Source: Bedellia somnulentella
Lineage: Eukaryota > Arthropoda > Insecta > Lepidoptera > Bedelliidae
Length of the DNA stretch: 64,000 bases
Reading direction: 5' to 3'
Assembly (NCBI GenBank): GCA_963576735.1
Contig: OY755175.1
Coordinates: 13,222,401-13,286,400 of the forward strand
Shown piece by piece: positions 49,501-61,500 of this stretch. The translations under genes were made by a program, and so were the position numbers. Position 1 is the stretch's first letter, and every line of letters starts with the position of its first letter. Below the pieces are notes generated by a model, which had not been told where the DNA came from, ran no database searches, and worked only from the letters and a program-made list of their open reading frames with translations.

Positions 49501-52500
49501 ACATAAGCATGCAAACCCCTTTGCAAACGAATACTTTTCAATAGAAGATATTTTGGGATTGATTTAAATTGCCGCCAAAATATAAATAAATTAAGTAAAA
49601 GTTTGATTTCTGAGAACAATGGAGTTAGACGGTGTTGTAACCCGAACTAGGGGTAATGGGTGGACCTAGCGAGGTGGAAAGTGAAGGAAGCTCATTTCCG
49701 CTTCGGTCTTTGGCCTTTCGTCTGGCTAGCAACGTCCTATTATAGAGAGGGTCAGGCTATCAAAATATCTACAAAATTTAAATACATAAGTGCACTACAC
49801 ACTGAGTCCACCGGTCCGCCGACATATACCGGCAACTTTTTATCGGCGGTCTAGATTTAACACATAGGTGAGACAAAAAAAATTCAACGCAGGCCACGCG
49901 GTGTTTGTCGCCGGGCAATGTCGGCGGCGCGGCGGGCTCAGTGTGTATTGAGCTTGAAATCAAGTTGCAATTCACATTATTTCAATATTCCTGACGATTC
50001 TACTTCATCAATATTAATGGCTATATTCATGGGAGCGCTTTTATTTTAACTATGCACACCCTTTCTTAGGTAACATTCTAAAGGTGAGAACGTTCATAAA
50101 CTCGCACGACCGACGTGCCATTTACATTGGCTTACTATCCCTTTCGGTAATCTGAATATCCACAGCAAGACTATAGAATTGTGTTTTTACAATAACAGAT
50201 TTATTAAGATCGCACAATATTACTTATATACAGCCAATAGATTTAAGATCATTGCTTACTAAACATAAATATAAAATTTCTGCCGAATCGAACCCGTAAT
50301 AAAACGATTACCTTTACCAGCATATGTTTGTAAACACAATATTAAATAACAGACAACTTCAAACGCCAATAATGTTTACATAGCTAACCATGAATCATAA
50401 CATGCGATTACGAGCACCGAAGTGGCGAGTCAGAAATAGCGCAAGGCTTATGCATCAGCCTTGCAAAGAAGTAGAGACGAGATCACCCTGTTCAAGTGTA
50501 TGTTAGCGTTAAGCTGTTAACTGCTAATGTGGGTCACCGCCTATGCAAAGGCGACTGTGATACAGTATAGCGCAAATGCATAGGTCGACATAAGAGGACT
50601 GCTAAATATAGGACTCGCCACTCGATACACTATTTCTCACCGGTTTCACTCTACACATCATTTTGTCTGTGGGAATAGCTTCAATATCTAAGCGTTTATG
50701 GCTTGGCTGATTGATGGATATCTCTTGAGTGCACCTTGTATTGGTAGATATGACGTGATATTGATCTTGAAATATTGTTAACACTTTCGTTATATCTATT
50801 TTTATCGATGTAATGTATTCTTTTGTGACGATTAAAATAAAATTGATGGGAATTGCTCTGAAATATTAGTGACTATATTCGCGTTCACGTAAGTATAAAA
50901 ACTTAACGATGAGGATATCGCCATTGATATAATGCAAATAAATCAATGAGTAGTAGAAGAGCAATCATTTACCTTACTAAGTATAAGCACATACAGAACC
51001 TAATACTCTGACGAATCGTTTTTTTTTATAAACTTCGCCCTATTTTTAGTCTAGATACTGTTCAAATATGACAGTACAGTATAATAATAAACATGATATA
51101 ATTTTAACAACGACCCGATATCGCTCCAAATTCTGAAGAGGCAAAGATAATATCGATATAATCATCAGCCGATACGTCAATGGGAACCAGTGCAGCCGTC
51201 CAAACCAATCAAGATGATCTAGAATGGTGCGTCTAAGTGAACTAAAACAGAGCAACAGTGATAAGCTGATTAATGTAATTAACTACATGTTAGCACTTCC
51301 CACGCTTGCGATCGTATCTAGATATGAATGCAAGGAAATCACTCAGAGCGGTGCGGATGGACAATTTTAATAGATTGTTTGCAGAATTTTATAGCAATCT
51401 AGTTCTAGGAAAAAAATATATAGAGTGCAAATTTTGTTTTGCTTTAAAGATATCATTTTTGAATATATTTAGATACTTAAAGCAATTAAATCTAAAAAGG
51501 GGGAAAGGCTTATTGATATTGTATATGTGTTCATGATATTTTTTAGGTTTACAAGATGTCGATGGTGCGTTGTGTTGACCTTTGACCTCACGGCCACTTG
51601 ACATTGAAACTTTATGGTAGTTTCGATAGCTCTTTAAAAGTCTTCTTTTACTTCTGGTACTGTATAGAATAACCTCATAGAAATATCATGAAGCTCCGAT
51701 ATCTAATGATCCCGGAATGAGAAGCGCAAGTAGGCTATGTCTATTATACATTGTATAATAAACATTTCATCAGACCCATCCGCTCGTTATAGCATGACAT
51801 GGCTTAAATATTATTAACACACAATTTTTATTTTTTTTTGTAAGTTATACTGTATTATGCACAAATAAACTCACGTCGTCATTAGTTCGCATCGGTTAAG
51901 TGTATGCAGATACTATCTATTGCCACTTTGTACGATCTTGGCATGCTTTTTGATCGCCGATCGTTATAAACGTTAATTCTCATTCACACTTTAGACGCCT
52001 TCCTTTTTGAGCACATTCTCTAATCTAAATGTGTTCTCCTAAATTAAAATAACTTAACAATCATAATAGCTATATTCCTATGTCTGTGATTTATAACTGA
52101 AAAATACGAAATGTCTAGCATCATGCGAAGAGTCTTCACATTTAGAAAGTCTTGTTACCGAGCCACCCATAGGTGTGGTTGATTTATGGCGCGCTTTGAT
52201 AGGTGGTAAACTCTGGACTTACCAGTCCAGGTAGGTCAATAGTAGCAAAAAACCGTTTCTGTTGTAAACATAAGTTGTGTTTACAAACTACAACTATAAT
52301 AGTTATAAATAAAAATATAATTTTCATAAATAGATCTAATAGGTATTTCTTCTGTTGATTTTCTTTCGATCTATCTATTGTGCCAATATAGATGCCATCA
52401 TCATCGGCGTTTAATAATAAGGGTTACAATTCACAAAAAAATAAAAGAGTTGTTTTTAATTATATATTGTTGCTTTATCACTACAATCAATTTCAATGTA

Positions 52501-55500
52501 ACCGACTCCTACCACTTCTGCACATACCCAAAAATCGGCCTATAATTTAAATTCAGACCTAATGCCAGAACGATCAAGACAAAAAAACTCCTGAAGGCAT
52601 TACCTGTCTTGTTTAAGTTGCTCGACAAGGACAACCTACAACCCCATAGCGGATGTCGAGGACCGTTCACCAATCACAACACATGTCATTGTCACATGCT
52701 CATGTTATGCGGTTTCTTAGCATAACCTCGATTCCCACAACACTGGTTCGAGTCCACAGACTATTTTACTTGAAAGTGTTACTTATTAGTATTCCACTCT
52801 GCAAACAATACGGCGATAGTGTGCAAATGAGCTATTGTCAAATGAGTTGCAAGTTGTTTTTGAACCAACGACAAATTCGCGATTAAAATCGTAAAGGTGG
52901 AGCTTCAGAGTTATAGTTTGGTGTACTCAATGTTGAAACCAAGAAAAATATCTAGTAATGGAAACTGAAAGGTAACTAAAAATTCTTAACGAGAAGGCTA
53001 ATTACCACTAAATATGCACGATGAGTGAATTCCGTGGTAGGTAAGCTTAGGTGTAGTATGTTTTTGTTACATTAATAATTATCTTTATTTATGACTATCT
53101 ATTGTTTGTTAAGTTTCTGTTAAATTTTTCTAAATAAAGAATATTTTTCATTTATCTATTTTGAAATGCAATCAATCAATCAATTCAAGTCAGACAGACT
53201 TGATTCATCCCAGTATTCGTTCAGTCCAATTTTATATTATATGCGCGATTAAATGGTTTATAATCTCGCAGTATTCCAAGGTAAAACCACACAAACAATT
53301 AATGGAAATATATTTCAATTTTAAGACACTTAGAGGCAAAGTATTAGCTCAATATAATCTACACTATGTGTGAGACTAAGCAGCACATTTTCAGTAACTC
53401 AGCTTCTAGTTTCAATCGAGATAAGCCCATTGCACAATTATAGGTGTCAAACATAAGCCACAGACCCGTTGTTTGCTTTACCCATTTTACTACCAATAAC
53501 GGAGTCTGTTTGTTTTCATTTCACAACGTGGTATGGTACCTGTCTCCTATCAGGCTAAGGTATTTTGAATGAATGGCGTTATATTTCGTCCCTTTCATTC
53601 ATTGTCCCTCTCTGTTTTCCCGTCGGACAACATTTCGTTGCTCGATAAGATCAACGTTGTATCGAAAAGCTACGTTTTGGAATTTCACTGACAAAGGTTT
53701 CGTTGACGATGACCCACAGAAAGTAACGCAAGAATGAAACCAGAACTTTGTCCGATAAATGGGTCATAGTTTACAATGCAGTAGATAATGGGATATTATG
53801 ATAATTAGCTACGTTAAGTAGTTAGAGGGTAGTTTCTCATACCAAAATAATTTACTAAATTTAAAGAACACATAATATTAAATAGTTGTGTTATGTCTGA
53901 TGTATCAACGTTATTTGTCTTGTACAGGCACTAATCGTAGCTAGTACGTTCATAATTAACGTGGCTTAAACCAAGGGAAAAAAACGTGATATGATATTAT
54001 AAAATAAAATATTTCTCTGATGATCCTTCTTGAACTTAAATAAGTTTTAATAGAAGCATGTTCCCCAAAACATAAGCGTATTATAACAAAATATTTACGG
54101 GCTCATGAATCCAGAAACAATGAAATTAAAACTAACATAACCACAGTGTGTTCGGGAAATAAAAACCATTCCATTATCCAAGCCCCAAGCCCATAACAAA
54201 GATAAATAAAAATAAATAAATAAAAATTTTATTCAGTTTTCAAAAGTACATAATATTCGTCTTAACCTAGTAAGTTATTTAAAGTACAAAATATAACATT
54301 TTCCTGTTCCTGAGCTAGGTAATTTACCTGTATTTCAGGCAACAATAAACAAAAAAGGCTTAAACTATCAGTTTTCATATAATAGTATTGGTAAGTAGTG
54401 TGTAAATTATTATCAGACTCGATTGTATCTAACTAATTGTATTATTATGATAAAAAAATAAAAACATCTTATATTAACTTATTATATTAAGCAATTCCTC
54501 TGATTCCGTGTATGTAAGATTTAATAGCCACGATTGAAGTTTTTTCTTGCATTCAAAGTTGTTTAAGTTATATAATACTAGTAATCTATTAATTTTATTA
54601 TATAAGTATGGTCCTAAAAATATAAAGAATCTATTTGTAATGGAAAATTTTGCACTATAAGTATTCAAACATACTATATCCTTTCGCCTCCTGTTTAGTG
54701 TATCAGGGTTGAAGTATAAGCTAGCATGCTGTTTTAGAACAGTGAATAGAATAAAGAGCTGGCGCACAGTTAGCACTTTGCATTGTTTATATAGTTCGGT
54801 AGTAGGGAAATAGAAAGGGCGCGCTGTAGCTACTTTAAGTAGCGCTCTTTGAGCTCGTTCCAGTTTTAACATAGTGGTTATGCCAGCACCTCCCCAAGAT
54901 TTTATGCAATAAGTCAGTAAGGATTGACCAAGCGCTTGATAGATTTGTTTTATTAAAGCGTAGTCACATATGTGTCTCAACTTTTTAAATATTACTATAA
55001 GTTTTCTAATTCTATTACAGAGTGCATTGATATGGACCTTAAAAGTTAAAGTAACGTCGAGAGTAATTCCAAGATATTTGATGTTAATTGCTTTGGAGAT
55101 AGTTGAGCATGGGCATGGTGCGCTATTAGTGCAAGTGCGGTGATGTGCATAAAGCGGGGTGTTAGCGAGTAATGGTGTAGAAGTGTTCCTTGCGAAAATC
55201 ATATACATAGTTTTATCAGTGTTCAAGGACAGAAAATTATTAAAAAGCCAGTCATTCACAATACTAAAGCCAAATTGAGCGAATTTATAAGCTTCGTCTA
55301 TTGTTTTTGCAGAAAAAAGTAAGGCTGTGTCATCTGCATATGAAACTATGGTGCCGTTATTAAGTTGGAGATTACATAGCTCATTAATATAAATCAAAAA
55401 TAGGCTGGGTCCTAAGATACTACCCTGAGGGACGCCATAGGGGTGGTTTTTTGAAAATGTGCTATAATTGTCTCCAATTTTTAGGCACTGAAGTCTATTA

Positions 55501-58500
55501 CTAAGATAACTTTCAAATAATTTTAACTGAGTATCCCGAATGCCGATATTTTCTAATTTTTGCAATAAAATTGGAATTGAAATTGTATCAAAGGCTTTTT
55601 TGAGGTCGAGAAAAATCCCTATAACATGCATACCTTTGTCCAAATTTTGCACAATTTCATTTGTAAGGCAATGGACTGCGTCATCAGTAGATAACTTTTT
55701 ACGGAAACCAAATTGACAACTTGAGAGAAAGGATATTTCATCTAAATATTTTATTAACCTACTGTTCATTATTTTTTCCAAAATTTTAGAGAAGGTGGGA
55801 AGAAGAGAAATCGGTCTGTAATTATTTGGTTGGTTTTTATCCCCCGATTTATAAATCGGAATAACCACAGCTTTTTTTAATGACTCGGGGAATATACCTT
55901 GAGACAAGCAATTTTGAAATATGAGAGTTAACGGAGGGGCCAGTATATCCTTACAAAATTTCAAAACTTTACATGAGATGTTATCCCATCCGGGGGCACT
56001 ATTACTTTTTAAGTTATTTATAATACCCTCTACTTCAGAGACGTCTGTATCGATCATAACAAACGATTTAAGCCTTGAAGGGTGTTTAGAATTAGCTTTA
56101 TAGTATTTTTCAAAATTTGCCTGTTCAGATAAATTCTTACCAATGTTTATGAAAAAGTTATTTATGAATTCCGCTGACTGTGTGGGAGTTGACCTTAGAT
56201 TGAATAGTTCGTTAGGGATATCATTATGTTTTGTCGTGCAAGTCTTTTGTTTAATGAAATTCCAAATTAATTTGTTGTTACTTCCCGCAGATTGAAGTTC
56301 TTTTTTCTCGTACTCACATTTTACATTTTTCAAAATTTTATTGCAAAAATTGCGATATCGTTTGTAAATAAGAATAATAGTATTGTTAGTAGGCTCAAGC
56401 ATATACCTTTTGTGCAACTTATCTCTATGTTTTATGCATCTGATTAAGCCAGGAGTTATCCAAGGTTTTATTATTTGGTACTTCCTGCTTTGACGAAACG
56501 TGCTTGTATTTTTCGCAATTGCATTTTGAACACAGTCAGTCACGTAATTCATAGAAAAGTTTACGTCAGTATTATTACAAATCGTGCTGAACTCTATTTG
56601 AATTAAATCACGTCTTACGTTTTGCATGTTAACACTAGAATAGCTGCGGCGGCATTTGTTATGAGTCAGCTTTAAATTCAATGTCAATAGCACGGCGCGA
56701 TGATCGGTAATAGTCGAGTTAGTAACAAATGTATGTGTCAGGTAATTCGTTTTTATCATAACATGATCTAGACAGGATCCGCTGTTGTGAGTGGGAAAGG
56801 TATGGGCGGGTGAAATTCCATGAAAAGCACATATGTTTAAGTATTCCTGGATAGAAGAATCGTTGTTTTCTGTTATAATGTCAATATTCAAGTCTCCAGT
56901 TAAAACAATGTTTTTTGTAGAGGCGAAAGCATGTAGTATACTGTTCAAGGATTGTAAAAAATTATCAAGTTTGCGAAAAGATGGAGAGCGGTAAAAAGAT
57001 AATATGACTAAGTCCTTACTTATCAGTCCTAGACAATTACTTTCATTAACACAAATTTCTTCTATGGTAAAGTTTAACGTATCTCGTACATATATTATAA
57101 TGCCATCATTTTGGTTATGTAGTTTAGTTGAGCTGTGTAATTTGTACCCTGTGAGGGTGGGTAAACTATGTGCTCGGTTTTGTAACCAACATTCAGTCAA
57201 AATAATAATATCAAAAGGAACATTAAATCGAGTTAATAATATTAGAAAATCATCGAAATTTTTGTGAATACTACGAATGTTTTGGGTTAAGATTTTAAGA
57301 GTACCTTTCTCATTACAAATTAATTGGCTACACAATTCAACATCACACGAGTGAGATTCACCAAATTTTATATTGTCTAAGTCATAGATAATTTGATGTG
57401 TCATTGATAAATAAACTAAAGAACGTTTAAAAATAAATGTAAAAAAGAAGTAAAAAATGTGAAAAGGAACTTAATTAATAAGTGCTTATAGATAATATGA
57501 AGATACGGGCGCTCTTAGGCGCCTTCATAGTTAATAGAATTTATATACCTCAATTCTGCATTCTTCCTTGCTGGGCATTCAGGGTCTCCTGTAGGATGGT
57601 TACTCGTTTTTTTAAAACGCTTGCAGGTGGCACAGGTTGGTTCCTGAGATTTTTTAATACACTCTTTGATAGAGTGTCCAGTCTCCCCACAATGGCCACA
57701 GACCTGATCAGCCTCACGACAAAACTTAGCTGAGTGTCCATATTGCTGACATTTAAAACAACGGGTCACAAGGGTGAAGTCTCTTATTTTACAGGATGTC
57801 CAGTTAATGAAAATTCGCTTCTGATTCATGAGACATTTGCGAATTCCTGCGGGGACCTCAATTATGTAGTGGCAATATTTACCCTGTTTTTTACCCCCTT
57901 TATGGCTAAGTTTTATGGAGCTAAGAAATTTGTCGAATGTTGAGTCTGGATACTTATCGGCCAAATTTTGTTCATATAAGCACTGAAACACTTCTTTCTC
58001 CGATAAATTTGTTGGCACTCCAACTACAACTATTCTAGGGCGGCGCTGGTTACTTTCTTCTAAAGTGAGATCGTTTGAGCTGAGTTTATTTGACGATTTG
58101 ATCTTTTCAATATCCTGCTGGGACTCGGTGCTGATGATTACTCCTCCATTTTTAGTTTTTCTGAGTCCTCGTACTTGCAATTTCATCTCCTCGGGGCATA
58201 TAATTTTTTGTACTAGGGACTTGGTCTCATCACTAGATTTTTGTTTGTCTTTGGGAAATATTGTTATGGAGGCTAGATTTTGGGGTCTTACAAAATCGTT
58301 TGGTCCCTTTTTAACCATATCGGCAAAAGAAGTGTTCGTCTTAGTTTGGGACTCCAAAGAATTGCGTATAGTTTGTTTAAGGTCTTGGATTGTTTCAAGG
58401 TCACCTTGTTTTTGTTCTAAGACTTCAATTTTCTGATATAAGTTCTGAATTTTAGATTGGGCGAGAAGAAGATGCTGTTTAGCCGATTGGTAATGAACTG

Positions 58501-61500
58501 CCATTTGACCAGTACCATTCCCGATTTTCCTACATAAGTTACTAATACAGAGCTTTTGGTCTGAGTTCAGCTTACCTTCGGTCGATACTTGGCAGATTTT
58601 TTGTAAGCAGGCCTCAATGGTGTCCATCCAATATTGGATATCAGTAGTTGATACAACGCTGGAGTCCTGATGTTTTGAAGAAGCCGATGGTGCTTGGTCC
58701 ATATTGTCTTCAGTGCACTGCGGAGGAGGACTGCGCCGAGTCAGTCCGCTCCGATTAAATGGACTTCCCTCCATAATAATCTCTTAGTTAAATACACTAA
58801 TAAAACATATTAACACTACAATAGTCTATGCGATTAGTATTTAGGTGATGCAGACATTTAAAAAAGTAATATATAAAATATTAATCTCAATAGTTAACGA
58901 GAGCTAAAATGGCACGTGCGTTCTAGTCGCAGGCCAGAATTCAATCATAACGAACATTCCCCTCTGTTTCGTGTCGGCCGAATGAATACAGTAGTGTTGT
59001 ATCCACCTGTTTTAATAACTACTATAGTGATTTCGATTGCAAGGGGTAAAAAGGGTTTATGAAAGCTTTTTCTATAGTTTGATTAATTTCATGAGTGATG
59101 CACGAGTATGAATCTGATGAATGTTGTAGAATGTCTGTAGAGTATTTTTATAACATAAACATAAACGTTCACGCCGAAAATCCCCGCAGGTGTTGGTAGA
59201 GGTACTAATACTTCTGAACATCACGTAACTTTGTCACCTGGTCTTCAAAGTACCCACGTTTTGCATGGACAGTGTACCCACTTGATAGGGGGCACGCCTA
59301 TCGCCGTATTTTAATTATATGGTTTTATAATATGTATGTAAATAGGCAGTGTTTTAAGTACATTCTTGTTAGGCTTAAAATAGGTGTTCTACTATTATTA
59401 TGTATACTAAAAAATACAGTAATTAACCGTGTAATTAAATTAATCTACCGCTGAATAGGTAGAACACTCGCCTTTCGTGCGGACAGGCGTGGATTCAAAA
59501 CCCGGATGGAAGCTTACACAATATTACGTTTCGAAAGTCAGATATATGTGTGGTTAATTTATCATGGTTGTTTACGATGAGGGAAACATCGTAGGGAAAT
59601 CCACAAGGGTAAGTTGTTCTTTGTAACAGTCTATTCGTATAAAACGGCGATAGGCTTGCCCCCTTTCACGTGAGTACACCGTCCAAGCAAAACGGGGTAC
59701 TCTGAACACAAGGCAACAATGTCAATGACGTTCAGAAGCATTAGTATCTCGGCTACACCTTCGCGTACATGGCGTCAATATTTGAGTATTTGTGTAATAA
59801 ACTATTGATATATTGTATTTTGAAATATGTAATGTAGTTAACCAAACTAAACTGAATTGGAACTGTAGGAAAACTTTCTAGCATAGTAGTGGTAATATTT
59901 CTGTCAGGTTTATTTACAGCACACTAGAATAATGCAAAACCATTTATTACAATGGCAGCTCATGGTCATTTAGTCGGTTGACTCACTGCATAAGAAAGTA
60001 TCGTACAAATTATGCGACACTTGCTAAATTTATAAGCCATTCTACTGTTATGTGTTGTTGCCTTAAAATATTTAAACCGTATGTATCGTCAAAGAAATTG
60101 GAGAGGAATATACAATTTCTTTTACTTTTTAGTTGATCGTTCATTTGTAAAAATCTAAATGAAACACTGAAATGAATGCATGCTAAATGGAGTCCCGTTT
60201 TTTTACCGTGCACATATAGGATCACGACATAACTTTCCAGAACTGTTAATAACAGCTTCAAAAAGAAAATATGTTGCTGACGGAACTGTTCATAGAATTT
60301 CTAGAGGGGTTTAAGACATTCTACAAGTCACTTTTTTTTAATATAAGATTGTCTTTCATTTGTTTCTCAACTCATAAATAACACATCGAGAAAAACGACT
60401 CCATTCTAACATTACAGCAAACTACGTATTTCCAACCCTATTTCTATCATATTTTTAACACTTCGAAATTCCAGACATAACGATATAATTCCTAAAACAC
60501 TCAACAAAAATACCATTCTCATCTGTTTATCACATCGTTCAAAAGGAGTTGAAAGGTAATGTAAGTGGAGTAGATGTGAATGCATTAAACAGAGCGTTTG
60601 AGTGGAAACTATTAAGAGGAACACGTGTTCAGTTATTGATTGTAAATGCAGCCGCCCACTCCTGTACTCTAGTCTAGCTATGCAGATTGCAACTACTGTA
60701 TCGATCCTAGTTTGTATTGTACTTTGACTTAACAACGTAGAATTTACTTGAAAAACAGCAAGTAACTAATGTCTCAATATAAAAATATAAATCGCAATTC
60801 TTTTTTTTTTTGTTACGATTTCACGCATTATCTACTCGACCAGTCATGATGCATTTATGACACGTTAGATAAGACCCCTAGGACTTCTTTTCCATTTCTT
60901 TTCATTGGGAGAACTTTCTTCCAAAAACAATGCTGCTTTTCTTTCCAAAGAGGGGTGAATAACAATGCCCAATCAATATGTATGGAGTAAATGAAGCGAA
61001 CACGCGGAAGTCCTTCTGGTGCCTCTTAGAATCTTGATAACAATATTTCAGCTATCAATAAAAATAAAAAATAAAGTATGCATATTCCATTCACAGTAGG
61101 TTTATACATTAACACATAGTAGGTTTATAAATGTTGTCCATCAAAATAAATACCTGCATTCGATAGACATAGAAACAATCTACTTGCAGCAAAGAAATTT
61201 ATCAAGTCAACATGTACCGGTTCAAAGGCGCATCACTGGTCTATTTAGTGAACCAGTTCCGAAGTTCAACACCCACGCAAGAAGTATCAATGGTCTAAAT
61301 AAAAAAGTTTTTGGTACCGTCAAAGTTGAACGGGTATCACGCTAACATATCCAGCCCCCGTAGCATGAGGCGTGTGAGAGCGAGAATGTCAGAACTGAGA
61401 TACTTACAGAATATGTATCAGCAAACTGTCAGTTTCTCACTTCTCATGTGACATGCGCGCTCTCCTCAAGCCTCATGCTACTAGTGCACTTTCGTACGCA

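Larger units (their letters stand above)
54180..58800 (-). mobile_element. Full-length LINE with intact ORF1 and ORF2
   Basis: ORF1 (57515-58774) and ORF2 (54474-57404) lie in the order and spacing of a Jockey/CR1-type non-LTR retrotransposon, with 110 bp between them. On the minus strand the element ends near 54190 in a TTTA-rich tail. The 5' end is somewhere between 58800 and 59150. I could not find target duplications by eye. Both frames are open, so this copy is young. Confidence 0.85.

Noticed and set aside
52670..52870. Possible old SINE ('ggttcgagtcc' and 'acggcgatag')
   Set aside because: A box B-like word and one short SINE-A-like word occur, but no box A, tail or target duplication. 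Too weak to list.
57515..58774. Retroviral gag reading of the zinc-knuckle protein
   Set aside because: The knuckles resemble Gag nucleocapsids, but no LTR, protease or integrase is present, and the neighbour is an APE-endonuclease LINE ORF2.
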